Assembly: GCF_010093025.1 (NCBI RefSeq) | Contig: NZ_CP048114.1 | Span: 2,232,001 to 2,296,000 of the forward strand | Source: Edaphobacter sp. 12200R-103 | Lineage (GTDB): Bacteria; Acidobacteriota; Terriglobia; Terriglobales; Acidobacteriaceae | Length of the DNA stretch: 64,000 bases | Direction of reading: 5' to 3' | In this document: positions 27,367 to 36,528 of the stretch, one piece after another | Layout: each line of letters opens with the position of its first letter | Position numbering within the stretch: position 1 is the stretch's first letter | Program-made: the position numbers and the translations under genes | The notes under the pieces: generated by a model | What the model was told of the DNA's origin: nothing | Seen by the model: the letters and a program-made list of their open reading frames with translations, nothing else | The model's database searches: none

Positions 27367-30282
27367 ATGAGGTCTTCTCTCCATCGCGCACTGCTGGTTC
27401 TGTCTGTTTTCTGGTTCGGAATCTTCTCCAGCCCCGCTGCGGCGCAATCCTCAAACCTGAGCCATCAGGCGTGGACAACCGAAAACGGTCTGCCACAGAA
27501 CAGCGTTCACGCTATCTTCCAGTCGCGGGACGGTTATCTCTGGATCGCAACCGAAGGTGGAGTTGCGCGCTCCAATGCAGTCGAGTTCAGGATCTTCCAG
27601 CACGACAACACGCCCGCCATCACCAGCGACGACATCTGCTGCTTTGCCCAGGGAGCCGAAGACAGCACGGTATGGATCGGAACCGCCGATGGCATCGTGC
27701 GCTATAACGGCGGCATCTTCCAGCACTATGGAACCGCGGAAGGTCTTCCCTCCTCCGGCATCCTGTCGCTGGCCTCCGTCAACGGCTCCATCTTCGCTCT
27801 GACGGCAGAAGGCCTGGCTCACTTCGATGGCACCCGCTTCGTTGCCATTCCAACGTCGTCTCCCATCACAGCCATCAGCGTTTCTGGCGACGGCCTTCTT
27901 ATCAACACCACTGCCGGTCTGTTTCAATATCGCGGCAACGCGCTCAGTCGCGCATACCAGCAGCTTATGCCTTCTTCGCAGCCGGTCCACGCCTTCGGGT
28001 ATCTCTCCGACCATTCCCTGTGGCAGCGAACCTCCACCGGCGTTACTTTTACCGCAAACGGCAACCCCCGCACCATCGGACCCTCCATCCTCAACGGCGC
28101 CCATATACAGTCTTTTCTGCCCAGCTTCCAGGGAGGACTCTGGATCGGAACCAATCACGGCCTCTACCGTCTCGACAACACTATCTCTGCTCCTCGCCTC
28201 CAACCGGACCTCGACACCCACAGCATTCTCTCTCTTCAGGAAGATGCTGAAGGCGATCTCTGGGTAGGGACGGAGAGCAGCGGTCTGCACGTCCTCCGGC
28301 ATCGAAACTTCCACACTCTTCCCGGCGACACCGAAAACATGGCCACCTCCATCACCCAGACCACCGACGGCGCCGTCTGGGTCGGCACGAATGGCGAGGG
28401 ACTTGAGCGCTGGCTTTCAGGAAATAGACACACCGTCTCCACCCGTGATGGATTACTCAGCGATGTCATCCTCTCGCTTGCTCCCGGGCCGGCAGAAGAT
28501 CTCTGGATCGGAACACCGGATGGCCTCAATCATCTTCAGGGAGGCCGCATCACCGCTATCACCTCGGCTGACGGCCTGCCGGACGACTTTATCCGTTCCC
28601 TCTATCCGGATCTTGATGGGACCCTCTGGATTGGTACACGACGCGGACTCGCGCATCTCGTCAATGGAAAGATCACCACATTCACCCAGACGGACGGGCT
28701 CGGCAGTGATCTGGTCGGTGCGCTGGTGCGCCCCATAGGATCGAATCATCTCTGGATCGCCACGCTCGCCGGCCTCTCCGTCCGCGACGGCAATGGAAAT
28801 ATCAGGACCTACACACAGAAGGACGGGCTGTCCGGCAACACCATCACTGCGCTCTTTGCTGACACCCAGGGCAATCTCTGGATCGGGACCCGCGGAAATG
28901 GCCTCTCCGTCCGGACAGCGAACGGACGACTCCTCGCCATTCACCGGGATGACCTTCCCTCCACCATCGATTCCATCGTCGGTGATAATCAGGGCTTCCT
29001 CTGGCTCGGCTCTGCTCACGGTGTCCTGCGCGTACGTCTTTACGAGATGATCGCCTGCGCGTCGTCGCCCTCCTGCACGCTGCACATCAACCGCTACGGC
29101 GCCTCCGACGGCATGCCTACGGAAGAGGTCTCCTCCATGGGCCATCCTGCGGTATGGAAGACGGCCGAAGGCACTCTCTGGTTTGCTACGCGCAAGGGAG
29201 CCGCCATCGTCGATCCGGCAAATCTTTTCATGAACCGCATTCCTCCACCCGTCGTTCTCGAACGCTTCACCGTCGACGATGTGGAGCGATCAGCCGGGAT
29301 CGATGTCTCCCCCGGCCACAGCCGGTTCGCATTCCAGTACGCCGCTCTCAGCTTCGTCGCGCCCTCTCGTGTCCAGTATCGTTATCGTCTTGAAGGATTC
29401 GACCGGCACTGGATTGACGCCGGATCCCGGCGTACCGCGTTCTATACCAACCTTCCTGCGGGACACTACCGCTTCCTTGTGCAGGCAGCCAACAACGACG
29501 GCGTGTGGAACGAGCGCGGCGCCGTAATCACCTTTTCCGTGCGTCCTCCCTTCTATCGCACGCTGTGGTTCATCCTGCTGGTCATCATTCTCCTTGCTCT
29601 TGCAATCTTGCTCATCTACCGTCTGCGGCTGCGTCGTCTGCGCTCGCAGTTCAATGCAGTGCTCGCAGAACGCAACCGGGTTGCCCGCGAGGTTCACGAT
29701 ACCCTCGCGCAGAGCTTCGTCGGAGTCTCCGTTCAGCTTGAGCTCGCCGGCCAGCTTCTCGCTCACGAACAGGTCGATGCAGCCCGCCAGCAGCTTGACC
29801 AGACACGCGCCTACGTCCGCGAAGGCCTCGACGAGGCCCGCCGCAGCATCTGGGATCTGCGGGCCGCCACTGCACAAAACACGTTGCCTACTCGTCTCTC
29901 GCGGCTCGCAGAGAAGGCAGAGGGCCATCTGCTTCGCATACAGGTGCAGATCGGCGGAACCTATCGGCCTCTCCCTGCCTCGATCGAAAACGAAATCTTC
30001 CGGATCGCGCAGGAGGCTCTTGCTAACGTATCGCAACACGCCCAGGCCACTTCCGCATCCCTCGGTCTCAACTACGAGCCATCGCAACTTACCCTCACCG
30101 TCGTCGACAACGGTCGGGGCTTCTCTCCCACGGTTCCGAAAAGCTCCTCTCGCGGTCACTTCGGCATCCAGGGAATACGAGAGCGCGCCCTCACCATCGG
30201 CGCGGACCTCACTATCACCAGCTCGCCAGGCCACGGAACACAGGTCAGGCTTGTCGTTCCCCTGCCGGGGGAGAAAGGTTGA
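27367..30282 (+). CDS. Propeller-type sensor histidine kinase (two-component regulator propeller, Y_Y_Y, HisKA_3)
   Basis: 971 residues. After a signal peptide (to about residue 27) come about twelve propeller strands of the type DGYLWIATEGGVAR, GGLWIGTNHGLYR and GDLWVGTESSGL, forming two seven-bladed periplasmic propellers. A Y_Y_Y domain follows (VQYRYRLEGFDRHWIDA, NLPAGHYRFLVQAANNDG) and one TM helix (about 735-757). The HisKA_3 domain has phospho-acceptor His777 in REVHDTLAQSF, and the HATPase domain has QEALANVSQHA and GIQGIRERA. Such sensors commonly detect polysaccharide fragments or other extracellular cues. The stop is 8 bp before the response regulator ATG. The ligand is unknown; the neighbouring cytochromes may be targets. 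Confidence 0.94.
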   Translation: MRSSLHRALLVLSVFWFGIFSSPAAAQSSNLSHQAWTTENGLPQNSVHAIFQSRDGYLWIATEGGVARSNAVEFRIFQHDNTPAITSDDICCFAQGAEDSTVWIGTADGIVRYNGGIFQHYGTAEGLPSSGILSLASVNGSIFALTAEGLAHFDGTRFVAIPTSSPITAISVSGDGLLINTTAGLFQYRGNALSRAYQQLMPSSQPVHAFGYLSDHSLWQRTSTGVTFTANGNPRTIGPSILNGAHIQSFLPSFQGGLWIGTNHGLYRLDNTISAPRLQPDLDTHSILSLQEDAEGDLWVGTESSGLHVLRHRNFHTLPGDTENMATSITQTTDGAVWVGTNGEGLERWLSGNRHTVSTRDGLLSDVILSLAPGPAEDLWIGTPDGLNHLQGGRITAITSADGLPDDFIRSLYPDLDGTLWIGTRRGLAHLVNGKITTFTQTDGLGSDLVGALVRPIGSNHLWIATLAGLSVRDGNGNIRTYTQKDGLSGNTITALFADTQGNLWIGTRGNGLSVRTANGRLLAIHRDDLPSTIDSIVGDNQGFLWLGSAHGVLRVRLYEMIACASSPSCTLHINRYGASDGMPTEEVSSMGHPAVWKTAEGTLWFATRKGAAIVDPANLFMNRIPPPVVLERFTVDDVERSAGIDVSPGHSRFAFQYAALSFVAPSRVQYRYRLEGFDRHWIDAGSRRTAFYTNLPAGHYRFLVQAANNDGVWNERGAVITFSVRPPFYRTLWFILLVIILLALAILLIYRLRLRRLRSQFNAVLAERNRVAREVHDTLAQSFVGVSVQLELAGQLLAHEQVDAARQQLDQTRAYVREGLDEARRSIWDLRAATAQNTLPTRLSRLAEKAEGHLLRIQVQIGGTYRPLPASIENEIFRIAQEALANVSQHAQATSASLGLNYEPSQLTLTVVDNGRGFSPTVPKSSSRGHFGIQGIRERALTIGADLTITSSPGHGTQVRLVVPLPGEKG

Positions 30283-30290
30283 CGGCGCCT

Positions 30291-30917
30291 ATGTCCGAAG
30301 TCATCCGTATTCTTGTCGTTGACGACCATCACGTAGTCCGCCAAGGCCTCGTCGCTCTGCTCAACATCATGCCCGGGATCGAGATCGTCGGCCAGGCAGC
30401 CGATGGCGCCGAAGCCATCCGGCTCCACTCTGATCTTCACCCCGACATCACCCTGATGGACCTGCAGCTCCCCGGCATCTCCGGTGTCGAGGCCATCCGT
30501 CGCATCCGGCAGAGCGATTCGTCTGCCAGATTTATCGTCCTTACCACCTTCGACGGGGATGAAGACATCTATCGCGCCCTCGAAGCCGGCGCCAGAGCTT
30601 ATCTTCTCAAGGGAATGACCGTCGAGGAGCTCACCACGGCCATCAAAGCTGTTCACGCCGGAAAGACTCGCATCGCTCCCAACATCGCTGAAAAACTCGC
30701 AGAGCGTATGAGTGGCCAGACCCTCACCGCCCGCGAGCAGGATGTCCTCGAACGCATCGCCGCAGGACGATCCAATAAGGAAATTGCCTCCGACCTTCAG
30801 ATCTCCGAAGCAACCGTAAAGACCCACATCAATAGCCTGCTCGGCAAACTCGGCGTAGGAGATCGCACCCACGCCGCCACTGTCGCGCTTCAACGTGGCA
30901 TCATTCACCTTAAATAA
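30291..30917 (+). CDS. LuxR/NarL-family response regulator
   Basis: 208 residues from ATG 30291. The receiver domain has acidic pair Asp11-Asp12, phospho-acceptor Asp57 in LMDLQLPG and the conserved Lys in YLLKGM. The C-terminal HTH is typical LuxR: LTAREQDVLERIAAGRSNKEIA, then ISEATVKTHI and LLGKLGVGDRTHAA. It is the cognate partner of the propeller kinase just upstream and is translated from the same message. An in-frame TTG at 30279 overlaps the kinase stop and cannot be fully excluded as start. Confidence 0.95.
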   Translation: MSEVIRILVVDDHHVVRQGLVALLNIMPGIEIVGQAADGAEAIRLHSDLHPDITLMDLQLPGISGVEAIRRIRQSDSSARFIVLTTFDGDEDIYRALEAGARAYLLKGMTVEELTTAIKAVHAGKTRIAPNIAEKLAERMSGQTLTAREQDVLERIAAGRSNKEIASDLQISEATVKTHINSLLGKLGVGDRTHAATVALQRGIIHLK

Positions 30918-30931
30918 AACTGGCGTCCGAT

Positions 30932-31453
30932 ATGCGTTTCAAGATCACCCTCGTTCTGTTGCTCGCCCTCTTCGTCATCCTGCCCTGCAGTCTGCTCGCG
31001 CAGACCAAGACTACGTGGCGCACAGCCACCGCGGCCGAGCTCTCTGCCGCCCTGCCCGCTCGGGCACCCGTCGAACGCGAACGCATTGAGACGGAGATGC
31101 GCACAGCGTCCGGCATCATCAACTCACAGGGGAAGATTATTGCTGGAGTCGTTCTGATCACCGCAGGCTATTCCGCTGAAGGAAAGTATTCGCATTATCT
31201 GCTCGTACAATCTCCCATCCGCTTTCAGAACGTCTCCCTCTCCCCTGGAGCATACGCTGTCGGATGGACCCGGAAAGACGACGCACTCTCCGTCTCGTTT
31301 TACGACGCCGCCACCGGAGCAGAGCGCGGATCAGCCATAGCCCCGCATCTGGCACAGGGAACACGCGTTGAGAGCTTTCGCATCTGGCCACCCAGCGAAC
31401 ATACCTTCGTGCAGATAGGCCGCTTCGCCCTTCCTTACACACTGATCGATTAG
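30932..31453 (+). CDS. Secreted hypothetical protein
   Basis: 173 residues with a clear signal peptide (MRFKITLVLLLALFVILPCSLLA, cut after LLAQ). The mature part is mixed alpha/beta with ERIETEMRTASGIINSQGKI and a C-terminal beta-rich part (GAYAVGWTRKDDALSVSFYD). I do not recognise the family. It starts 14 bp after the response regulator, so it probably belongs to that operon and may be a target or accessory protein. It ends 1 bp from the convergent HemD-GAF-ANTAR gene. Confidence 0.75.
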   Translation: MRFKITLVLLLALFVILPCSLLAQTKTTWRTATAAELSAALPARAPVERERIETEMRTASGIINSQGKIIAGVVLITAGYSAEGKYSHYLLVQSPIRFQNVSLSPGAYAVGWTRKDDALSVSFYDAATGAERGSAIAPHLAQGTRVESFRIWPPSEHTFVQIGRFALPYTLID

Positions 31454-31454
31454 A

Positions 31455-33116
31455 TCAGCTTCCCGACGCAGGCTTCTGCTCGGTCGCCACCTGCCCCTTG
31501 CGAATCTCTTCGCCCAGCAGAATTGCCTCAGCGATCTCCAGCATCGATTTACGGCGATGCCTACTCTCGCGCTGCATCATGCGATAGGCCTCTTCTTCGC
31601 CCACCTTCATATCGCGCTGCAGGATTCCCTTCGCGCGCTCGACAGCCTTGCGCGCCTCCAGCCGGCCTGCCAGTTGCGCATTCTCATTCTCCAGACGTGC
31701 TCGCTCCACCTCGGCACCCACCAGGTAGCCGATCGTCGAAAGCAAACGCACCTCGTTGGTGGTGTGCTGGTACGTATGCCGATGCTGCAGATTGATGACC
31801 CCCACCACCTTGCTCGCGCACAGAATCGGAGTCGACAACATCGCCTCAAAGCGGTCCTCGGGCAGGTTCTTGAACAGCTTGAATCGCGGATCCTCCGAAG
31901 CATTCGAGGCCAGCGCGACCGGCTCGCGATGCTCTGCTACCCAGCCCGTAATACCCTGACCCAGCCTGATCCCCAGTTGGTCCACCACATCGGCATGCGG
32001 ATTCTTCGAGGAACGCAGAGTCAGCTTCTCTCCATCGAGCACATAGATAAAACACGAGTCGCAGGGAATGATCGTTGTCACAAAGTCCACGATTCTTCCC
32101 AGAACCTTGTGGAAAGAGTCCGCAGATGCAATGCGGCTCGTGATCTCATGCAGAAAATCAATCGTCTGGTTCTCTGATCTCGGCTTCTCTACGGCCGGTT
32201 CCTCTGGCGGAACGGATCGCGACACCGCCACCCGCAGACCCGCCTGGCGCGTGCTCATGCTGCGGGCGCGATTGCTCTTCTTCTCTTCCACCAGTTTGCC
32301 CGACAGCTGCGCAGCTTCATTGACCAGAAAACCCATCTTCGGATGGGAAGGCTCAAAATCAGGCTGCACGCCATACTCCTGCAGAACCTCCGTCGTCGTA
32401 GGCCCGATTGAAGCCACCACGACCGACCGCAACCCGGTTCGCAGGTCCTCGGCAGAGCCTATCTGCTCCGCCACCTCGAACAGATGGACTGCCTGCACAC
32501 CCGTCGTAAACAGCACCACATCAACCCCTCCGCCGGCTATTCCCAGTACGACTTCGCGCAGCGGCTGCAGGTCCTCAGGCAGCGCCCACTGGTATACCGG
32601 AATCTTGGTAACGAGGGCAGCCTTCTCATTCAAAGCCTCTAACAGATTGGGATTCGACGTCCCATACTCCTGCACCGCGACACGGAATTCTGACAACGCC
32701 TCGCCGTACTTCCTCTCGATCGCCTCAACCATCTCCCGCCACGTGTTCGGCTCTGGAGCAACTACCTCAATTGGGATGGCCAGTTCTTTCAGGGCCGCAA
32801 CCGGCTTCGGACCACGCGCTGCAACCCGAGTTTTTTTCAGAGCCTCAAGGAATGTCTCTCTCTTCCCAGTCCCATCGACGATCTTCAGCAGCGTGCGCAC
32901 TCCGACGCCCGTCAAAAAAATCACCAGGTCGAACTCGCCGGCAATCAGTTTGTCCACGAACTCCAGCGCCAGCCGGTTCGACTCCAGCGAGATCTCACGC
33001 ATGGCAGGCACCACGAATGGCTCGCCCCCAAACGTTCTGATCAGCTTCGCCATCTCAGTTGCCCGGCGCGACTCGAGCGAGAGAATCCTCAATCCATCAA
33101 AGCTTGCTGGCGCCAT
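31455..33116 (-). CDS. HemD-like / GAF / ANTAR fusion protein
   Basis: 553 residues from ATG 33116 (GGGAG 7 nt upstream). Residues 1 to about 270 are uroporphyrinogen-III-synthase-like, with GLRILSLESRRATEMAKLI, LIFLTGVGVRTL, VAARGPKPVAAL, VDVVLFTTGVQA and VASIGPTTTEVL. Residues about 320-470 are a GAF sensor (IPCDSCFIYVLDGE, GQGITGWVAEHREPVAL, STPILCASKVVGVINLQHRH). Residues about 478-535 form an ANTAR RNA-binding module (KAVERAKGILQRDMKVGEEEAYRMM). ANTAR proteins act as antiterminators. HemD-like domains are also found in actinobacterial nitrate regulators, so a signalling role is more likely than tetrapyrrole synthesis. No target operon is evident in the window. Confidence 0.88.
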   Translation of the reverse strand: MAPASFDGLRILSLESRRATEMAKLIRTFGGEPFVVPAMREISLESNRLALEFVDKLIAGEFDLVIFLTGVGVRTLLKIVDGTGKRETFLEALKKTRVAARGPKPVAALKELAIPIEVVAPEPNTWREMVEAIERKYGEALSEFRVAVQEYGTSNPNLLEALNEKAALVTKIPVYQWALPEDLQPLREVVLGIAGGGVDVVLFTTGVQAVHLFEVAEQIGSAEDLRTGLRSVVVASIGPTTTEVLQEYGVQPDFEPSHPKMGFLVNEAAQLSGKLVEEKKSNRARSMSTRQAGLRVAVSRSVPPEEPAVEKPRSENQTIDFLHEITSRIASADSFHKVLGRIVDFVTTIIPCDSCFIYVLDGEKLTLRSSKNPHADVVDQLGIRLGQGITGWVAEHREPVALASNASEDPRFKLFKNLPEDRFEAMLSTPILCASKVVGVINLQHRHTYQHTTNEVRLLSTIGYLVGAEVERARLENENAQLAGRLEARKAVERAKGILQRDMKVGEEEAYRMMQRESRHRRKSMLEIAEAILLGEEIRKGQVATEQKPASGS

Positions 33117-33304
33117 CGTCAAACTCCCGTTAAGCCCGAACAGCGGCTGGTTGCATCATCACCAGGTAAAATTTCGGTTTGAGTATGGGTCTGTTGTTCA
33201 CCATTCTACAGACACACTCCAAATCAGCCAGCCCCATCTCACAGCTTCTGACGCCTCGATGGAAGGAATCGACGGCCGATCACTCACCTTACCCCCGCTG
33301 CCGC

Positions 33305-33338
33305 GTCATTCTGAGTGAAGCCCGAAGGATCTACGGTT
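33305..33338. repeat. Dispersed intergenic repeat copy
   Basis: GTCATTCTGAGTGAAGCCCG followed by AAGGATCTACGGTT; same family as the copies near 7801, 22618 and 63278. It lies in the 336-bp gap (33117-33452) ahead of the slipin gene. Apart from this repeat and the ribosome site GAGG near 33444 I see nothing else in that gap. Confidence 0.6.
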
Positions 33339-33452
33339 CTCCCATTCCGCAATTGTCTTCCACCAGACATCTTCCCCTCTCCTCGCTATACCTGCCACAT
33401 CCGTCGCTCCCATAACGCGTACAATCACATCCGATAGTGCAGCGAGGTCTCT

Positions 33453-34310
33453 GTGATCGATACGCCCGTCCTTCTCGTCATCGTCATCATCGTCCTTTAC
33501 CTCATCAGCTCCATCAAGATTCTCCGCGAGTATGAGCGCGGAGTTGTCTTCCGCCTGGGTCGCGTCCGCGAACACGCCGCAGGCCCCGGCATCATCCTTG
33601 TCTTCCGGCCGCTCGACCAGCTCGTCCGCGTCTCCCTGCGCCAGGAGGCCATGGAAGTCCCCCCGCAGGACATCATCACGCGCGACAACGTCACTCTCAA
33701 GGTGAATGCCGTCATCACCCTGCGCGTCGTCGACCCCACCCGCGCCGTCATCGAGGTCGCCAACTATATCTATCAGACCTCTCAGTTCTCTCAAACCACC
33801 CTCCGCTCCGTCCTGGGCGAAGTTGAACTCGACGAGCTTCTTGCCCACCGCGACCGGCTCAACCAGCGCATCCAGACCATCATCGACGGCCACACTGCTC
33901 CCTTCGGCGTTAAAGTCGTTTCGGTCGAGGTCAAGCAGGTCGATATGCCCGAATCCATGCTCCGCGCCATGGCCAAGCAGGCCGAAGCCGAGCGCGAGCG
34001 CCGCGCCAAAATCATCCACGCGGAAGGCGAATTCAATGCCGCCCAGAAGCTCGTGGACGCCGCCGCCCTCATGGCTACGCAGCCCATGACCCTCCAACTC
34101 CGCTATCTCCAGACACTTACCGAGATAGGTGTCGAGAAGAATACGACCATCGTTTTTCCGCTTCCCATGGAACTGATGAACCTGTTGAATAAAACAGTCC
34201 AGACCGCGGACGCTGCGAAGAGCACCTTCGGGCAGCAGGGCGGAACCGGCTTTCCGCAGGCTCCTGCACCACCGCCCGCGAGCCCTTCGCCAACTGAATC
34301 CATCGAGTAG
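33453..34310 (+). CDS. Slipin (SPFH/stomatin-like membrane protein)
   Basis: 285 residues from a GTG. A short N-terminal membrane helix (about 4-20) is followed by the SPFH/band-7 domain: [51 protein letters not shown] and [18 protein letters not shown] charged helix ([20 protein letters not shown]) drives oligomerisation. The C-terminus is rich in Pro, Ala and Gln. Slipins form ring-like scaffolds at the inner membrane; many are paired with an NfeD protein, which is absent here. It is followed at 40 bp by a SPOR protein. Confidence 0.92.
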   Translation: MIDTPVLLVIVIIVLYLISSIKILREYERGVVFRLGRVREHAAGPGIILVFRPLDQLVRVSLRQEAMEVPPQDIITRDNVTLKVNAVITLRVVDPTRAVIEVANYIYQTSQFSQTTLRSVLGEVELDELLAHRDRLNQRIQTIIDGHTAPFGVKVVSVEVKQVDMPESMLRAMAKQAEAERERRAKIIHAEGEFNAAQKLVDAAALMATQPMTLQLRYLQTLTEIGVEKNTTIVFPLPMELMNLLNKTVQTADAAKSTFGQQGGTGFPQAPAPPPASPSPTESIE

Positions 34311-34349
34311 GCGCCCTCACGTTGGCCCTGCCCAAACAAGGACCCCACC

Positions 34350-35033
34350 GTGAACTCTCGCTATCTCGAAGACGACGACCTCGATACCGACTCCAGCGGC
34401 CGCGAGCTCTCTCTTAGCCCGTCTACGCTGCTCGGCATCTTCTTTCTGCTGGCCATCATCTGTGCCATTTTCTTTGGCTTCGGTTACAGCATGGGACATC
34501 GCTCCGCCACGACAGCGGCTCAGGCCGCGGAGAACGGCGACACCGCTCCCCTCAAGGCCACCGGAGATGCCAAACCGGCTCCTGGACTCTCCAACTCATC
34601 AGCCAGTCTCACTCCGGCTGATGCCGCCGCAGCCCAGTCTGCGGACGAAAGCTCAACCAGCGACGCTGCCCCAGCAGATACTCCGGCGCCAGCGCCGCGG
34701 CTCGAACGGACCTCTACATCCCAGCCCGCTCCCCAGCTCAAGGCCGCTGTAGCCGTCAAGACACCGACGCACGCAGTCACAACGGCCCCGGCAGTTTCTC
34801 GACCCGTTGCAGGCGGTGCCACCGCGCTGGTCCAGGTCGCCGCCGTCTCCCACCAGGAGGACGCCGATATCCTTGCCAGCGCCCTCAAGCGTAAGGGATA
34901 CACCGTCGCCATCCGCCACGAGCCGAACGACAAACTCCTTCATATCCAGCTCGGCCCGTTTGCCAACCGCAAAGAGGCTGATGCCATGAAGCAGCGACTT
35001 TCTTCTGATGGCTACAACGCCATCGTCAAGTAA
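34350..35033 (+). CDS. SPOR domain membrane protein
   Basis: 227 residues: acidic cytoplasmic head (YLEDDDLDTDSS), one TM helix (about 25-47), a low-complexity Ala/Pro/Thr/Ser linker (about 55-155), and a C-terminal SPOR domain (TALVQVAAVSHQEDADILASAL, LLHIQLGPFANRKEADAM). SPOR domains bind denuded peptidoglycan at division sites, so a septal-wall role is likely. It is probably cotranscribed with the slipin gene. The long disordered linker is normal for spanning the periplasm. Confidence 0.9.
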   Translation: MNSRYLEDDDLDTDSSGRELSLSPSTLLGIFFLLAIICAIFFGFGYSMGHRSATTAAQAAENGDTAPLKATGDAKPAPGLSNSSASLTPADAAAAQSADESSTSDAAPADTPAPAPRLERTSTSQPAPQLKAAVAVKTPTHAVTTAPAVSRPVAGGATALVQVAAVSHQEDADILASALKRKGYTVAIRHEPNDKLLHIQLGPFANRKEADAMKQRLSSDGYNAIVK

Positions 35034-35089
35034 CGATTCACCGATCCGCCACCGCCATCCTGCTGCCCGCAATGTCGTCGCCGTGTCTC

Positions 35090-35132
35090 TTGAACGAAGG
35101 TCGACGAGGAAGTCGAAGGATCAGCGGTTCAA
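35090..35132. repeat. Degenerate dispersed repeat with inverted ends
   Basis: CTTGAACG near 35090 pairs imperfectly with CGGTTCAAG near 35124-35132; the centre reads GAAGTCGAAGGATC, related to the other intergenic repeat copies. It lies between convergent SPOR and plsC genes. Confidence 0.4.
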
Positions 35133-35181
35133 GCTGTCCTCCGCCCTGTTTGCTCTATTTATTGATGAACGTGCCTGAATC

Positions 35182-35901
35182 TCATCCTTCCAACGGCTTC
35201 ATTTCCTCGGGCAACGCCGCTGCAATCCTCGCCCGCACCGCCCGAAGCAGATCCTCGCGGTTCTCAAAGTCCTTCGGCTCGATCACCGGTAGCATCTGCA
35301 CCCGGGCCACTCCCGGCAGAATCGCTGCGCTTCCCTTGCGCATCATCCGTTCCGTCCCTGAGATCGCCACCGGCACAACCGGGGCCATCGTCTCCATTGC
35401 GAGGAAGAAAGGGCCCTTCTTGAAGAAGGACAGTCTGCCATCCTTCGACCGCGTTCCCTCGGGAAACACCAGAATGCTAAGACCACTCCGCAACGCATCG
35501 GTCGCGGCAGCCACGCTTGCCTGAGCCGCGTCGCGTTTGCCTCCGCGCTCCACCGGAATAAATTTACCCATCCTCATCGCGTATCCAAGGATTGGGATAC
35601 TCATCAACTCTTTCTTCAGAAACACTGCAATTTGCCCGGGCAGGATCGGCAATACCACTGGAGGGTCGAGGTTCGAGACGTGATTGCACATGAAGATGCA
35701 GGGCCGTCCCTTAGGAATGTTCTCAAACCCCATTGCCTCAATCCGGACACCGGCTGCTCTCACCCCGGCGTTTGCGATCCACATCGCGATGGGATACAAC
35801 CGGCGAACGTTCCCCACCAAAAGCGAATAGGGGATACCGAAGACCCCCGCCGGAACCCCGAGGGCCAGATATACAAAGAGCAGCTTTAAGGATGCGAACA
35901 T
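35182..35901 (-). CDS. plsC: 1-acyl-sn-glycerol-3-phosphate acyltransferase
   Basis: 239 residues. N-terminal hydrophobic helix (about 5-28), then the acyltransferase blocks: block I NHVSNLD (His74, Asp79), block II GKFIPVERGG, block III FPEGTRSKDG and block IV VVPVAISGT. It acylates lysophosphatidic acid in phospholipid synthesis at the inner membrane. Length matches the family. It stands alone on the minus strand, convergent with the SPOR gene. Sequence supports the family firmly; whether it is the main PlsC or a paralogue cannot be told. Confidence 0.92.
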   Translation of the reverse strand: MFASLKLLFVYLALGVPAGVFGIPYSLLVGNVRRLYPIAMWIANAGVRAAGVRIEAMGFENIPKGRPCIFMCNHVSNLDPPVVLPILPGQIAVFLKKELMSIPILGYAMRMGKFIPVERGGKRDAAQASVAAATDALRSGLSILVFPEGTRSKDGRLSFFKKGPFFLAMETMAPVVPVAISGTERMMRKGSAAILPGVARVQMLPVIEPKDFENREDLLRAVRARIAAALPEEMKPLEG

Positions 35902-36042
35902 TCCCCGTCAGAATATCGCAACCATGAGCAGGGATCCTGTCAGCGGAGATCCTCGCCCACCAATATCATTGGCCTTTAACTCTATCAATCTTCAACCACA
36001 TGGACAGAACCACCTCTGCAATGGGAGACACATCCTTGCTTC

Positions 36043-36408
36043 TCAGGCTGGGACTCTGCCTGCTTCCAGGACAGAGTGAAGAGTGACCTCTTCGAGGAAG
36101 CTGACTTGCATTCGGATGGTAACCACCTGACCGAGATCGATGGCATTGGTGATGTTACGCCTGCAGGTACAGAGATCAGTAAGCGTCATATGCGAGGAGC
36201 GGGTCAATTCCAGTCCCGCGGCAACGATTGAACCGTAGAGCTCCAGGATGGAGCGGAGTTGTACCTCCAGACGCAGCTCAACCAGGCTGGCATTGAGGGT
36301 CTTCCTGTCGAGCACCCAGCCGCCACAGTCCGCCAGAGCGACAAGAAGCCCTGGCAGCACGTCCGCCCGATCGTCGTAGCTGAACCCCTGGATATCGAGC
36401 GATGCCAT
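36043..36408 (-). CDS. Conserved-looking hypothetical protein
   Basis: 121 residues from ATG 36408, which has a run of eight G at 36413-36420 on the minus strand as a possible ribosome site. An alpha/beta protein (LDIQGFSYDDRADVLPGLLVAL, then ELRLEVQLRSILELYGSIVAAG) without signal peptide or TM segment. It carries a CTC motif but no clear metal site. Codon use looks coding and no competing frame covers it well. I do not recognise the family. It is divergent from acpS at 120 bp. Confidence 0.55.
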   Translation of the reverse strand: MASLDIQGFSYDDRADVLPGLLVALADCGGWVLDRKTLNASLVELRLEVQLRSILELYGSIVAAGLELTRSSHMTLTDLCTCRRNITNAIDLGQVVTIRMQVSFLEEVTLHSVLEAGRVPA

Positions 36409-36528
36409 GCGTCCCCCCCCGTTTCTGACCTCCCCGTCGTGGCGGGTCATACACCTTCATCGGAGTCAGAGGGTTGTAGCGTGATGCCGGCCGAGGTACG
36501 GTGGTCATATGACGAGCGGGGTGACAGG

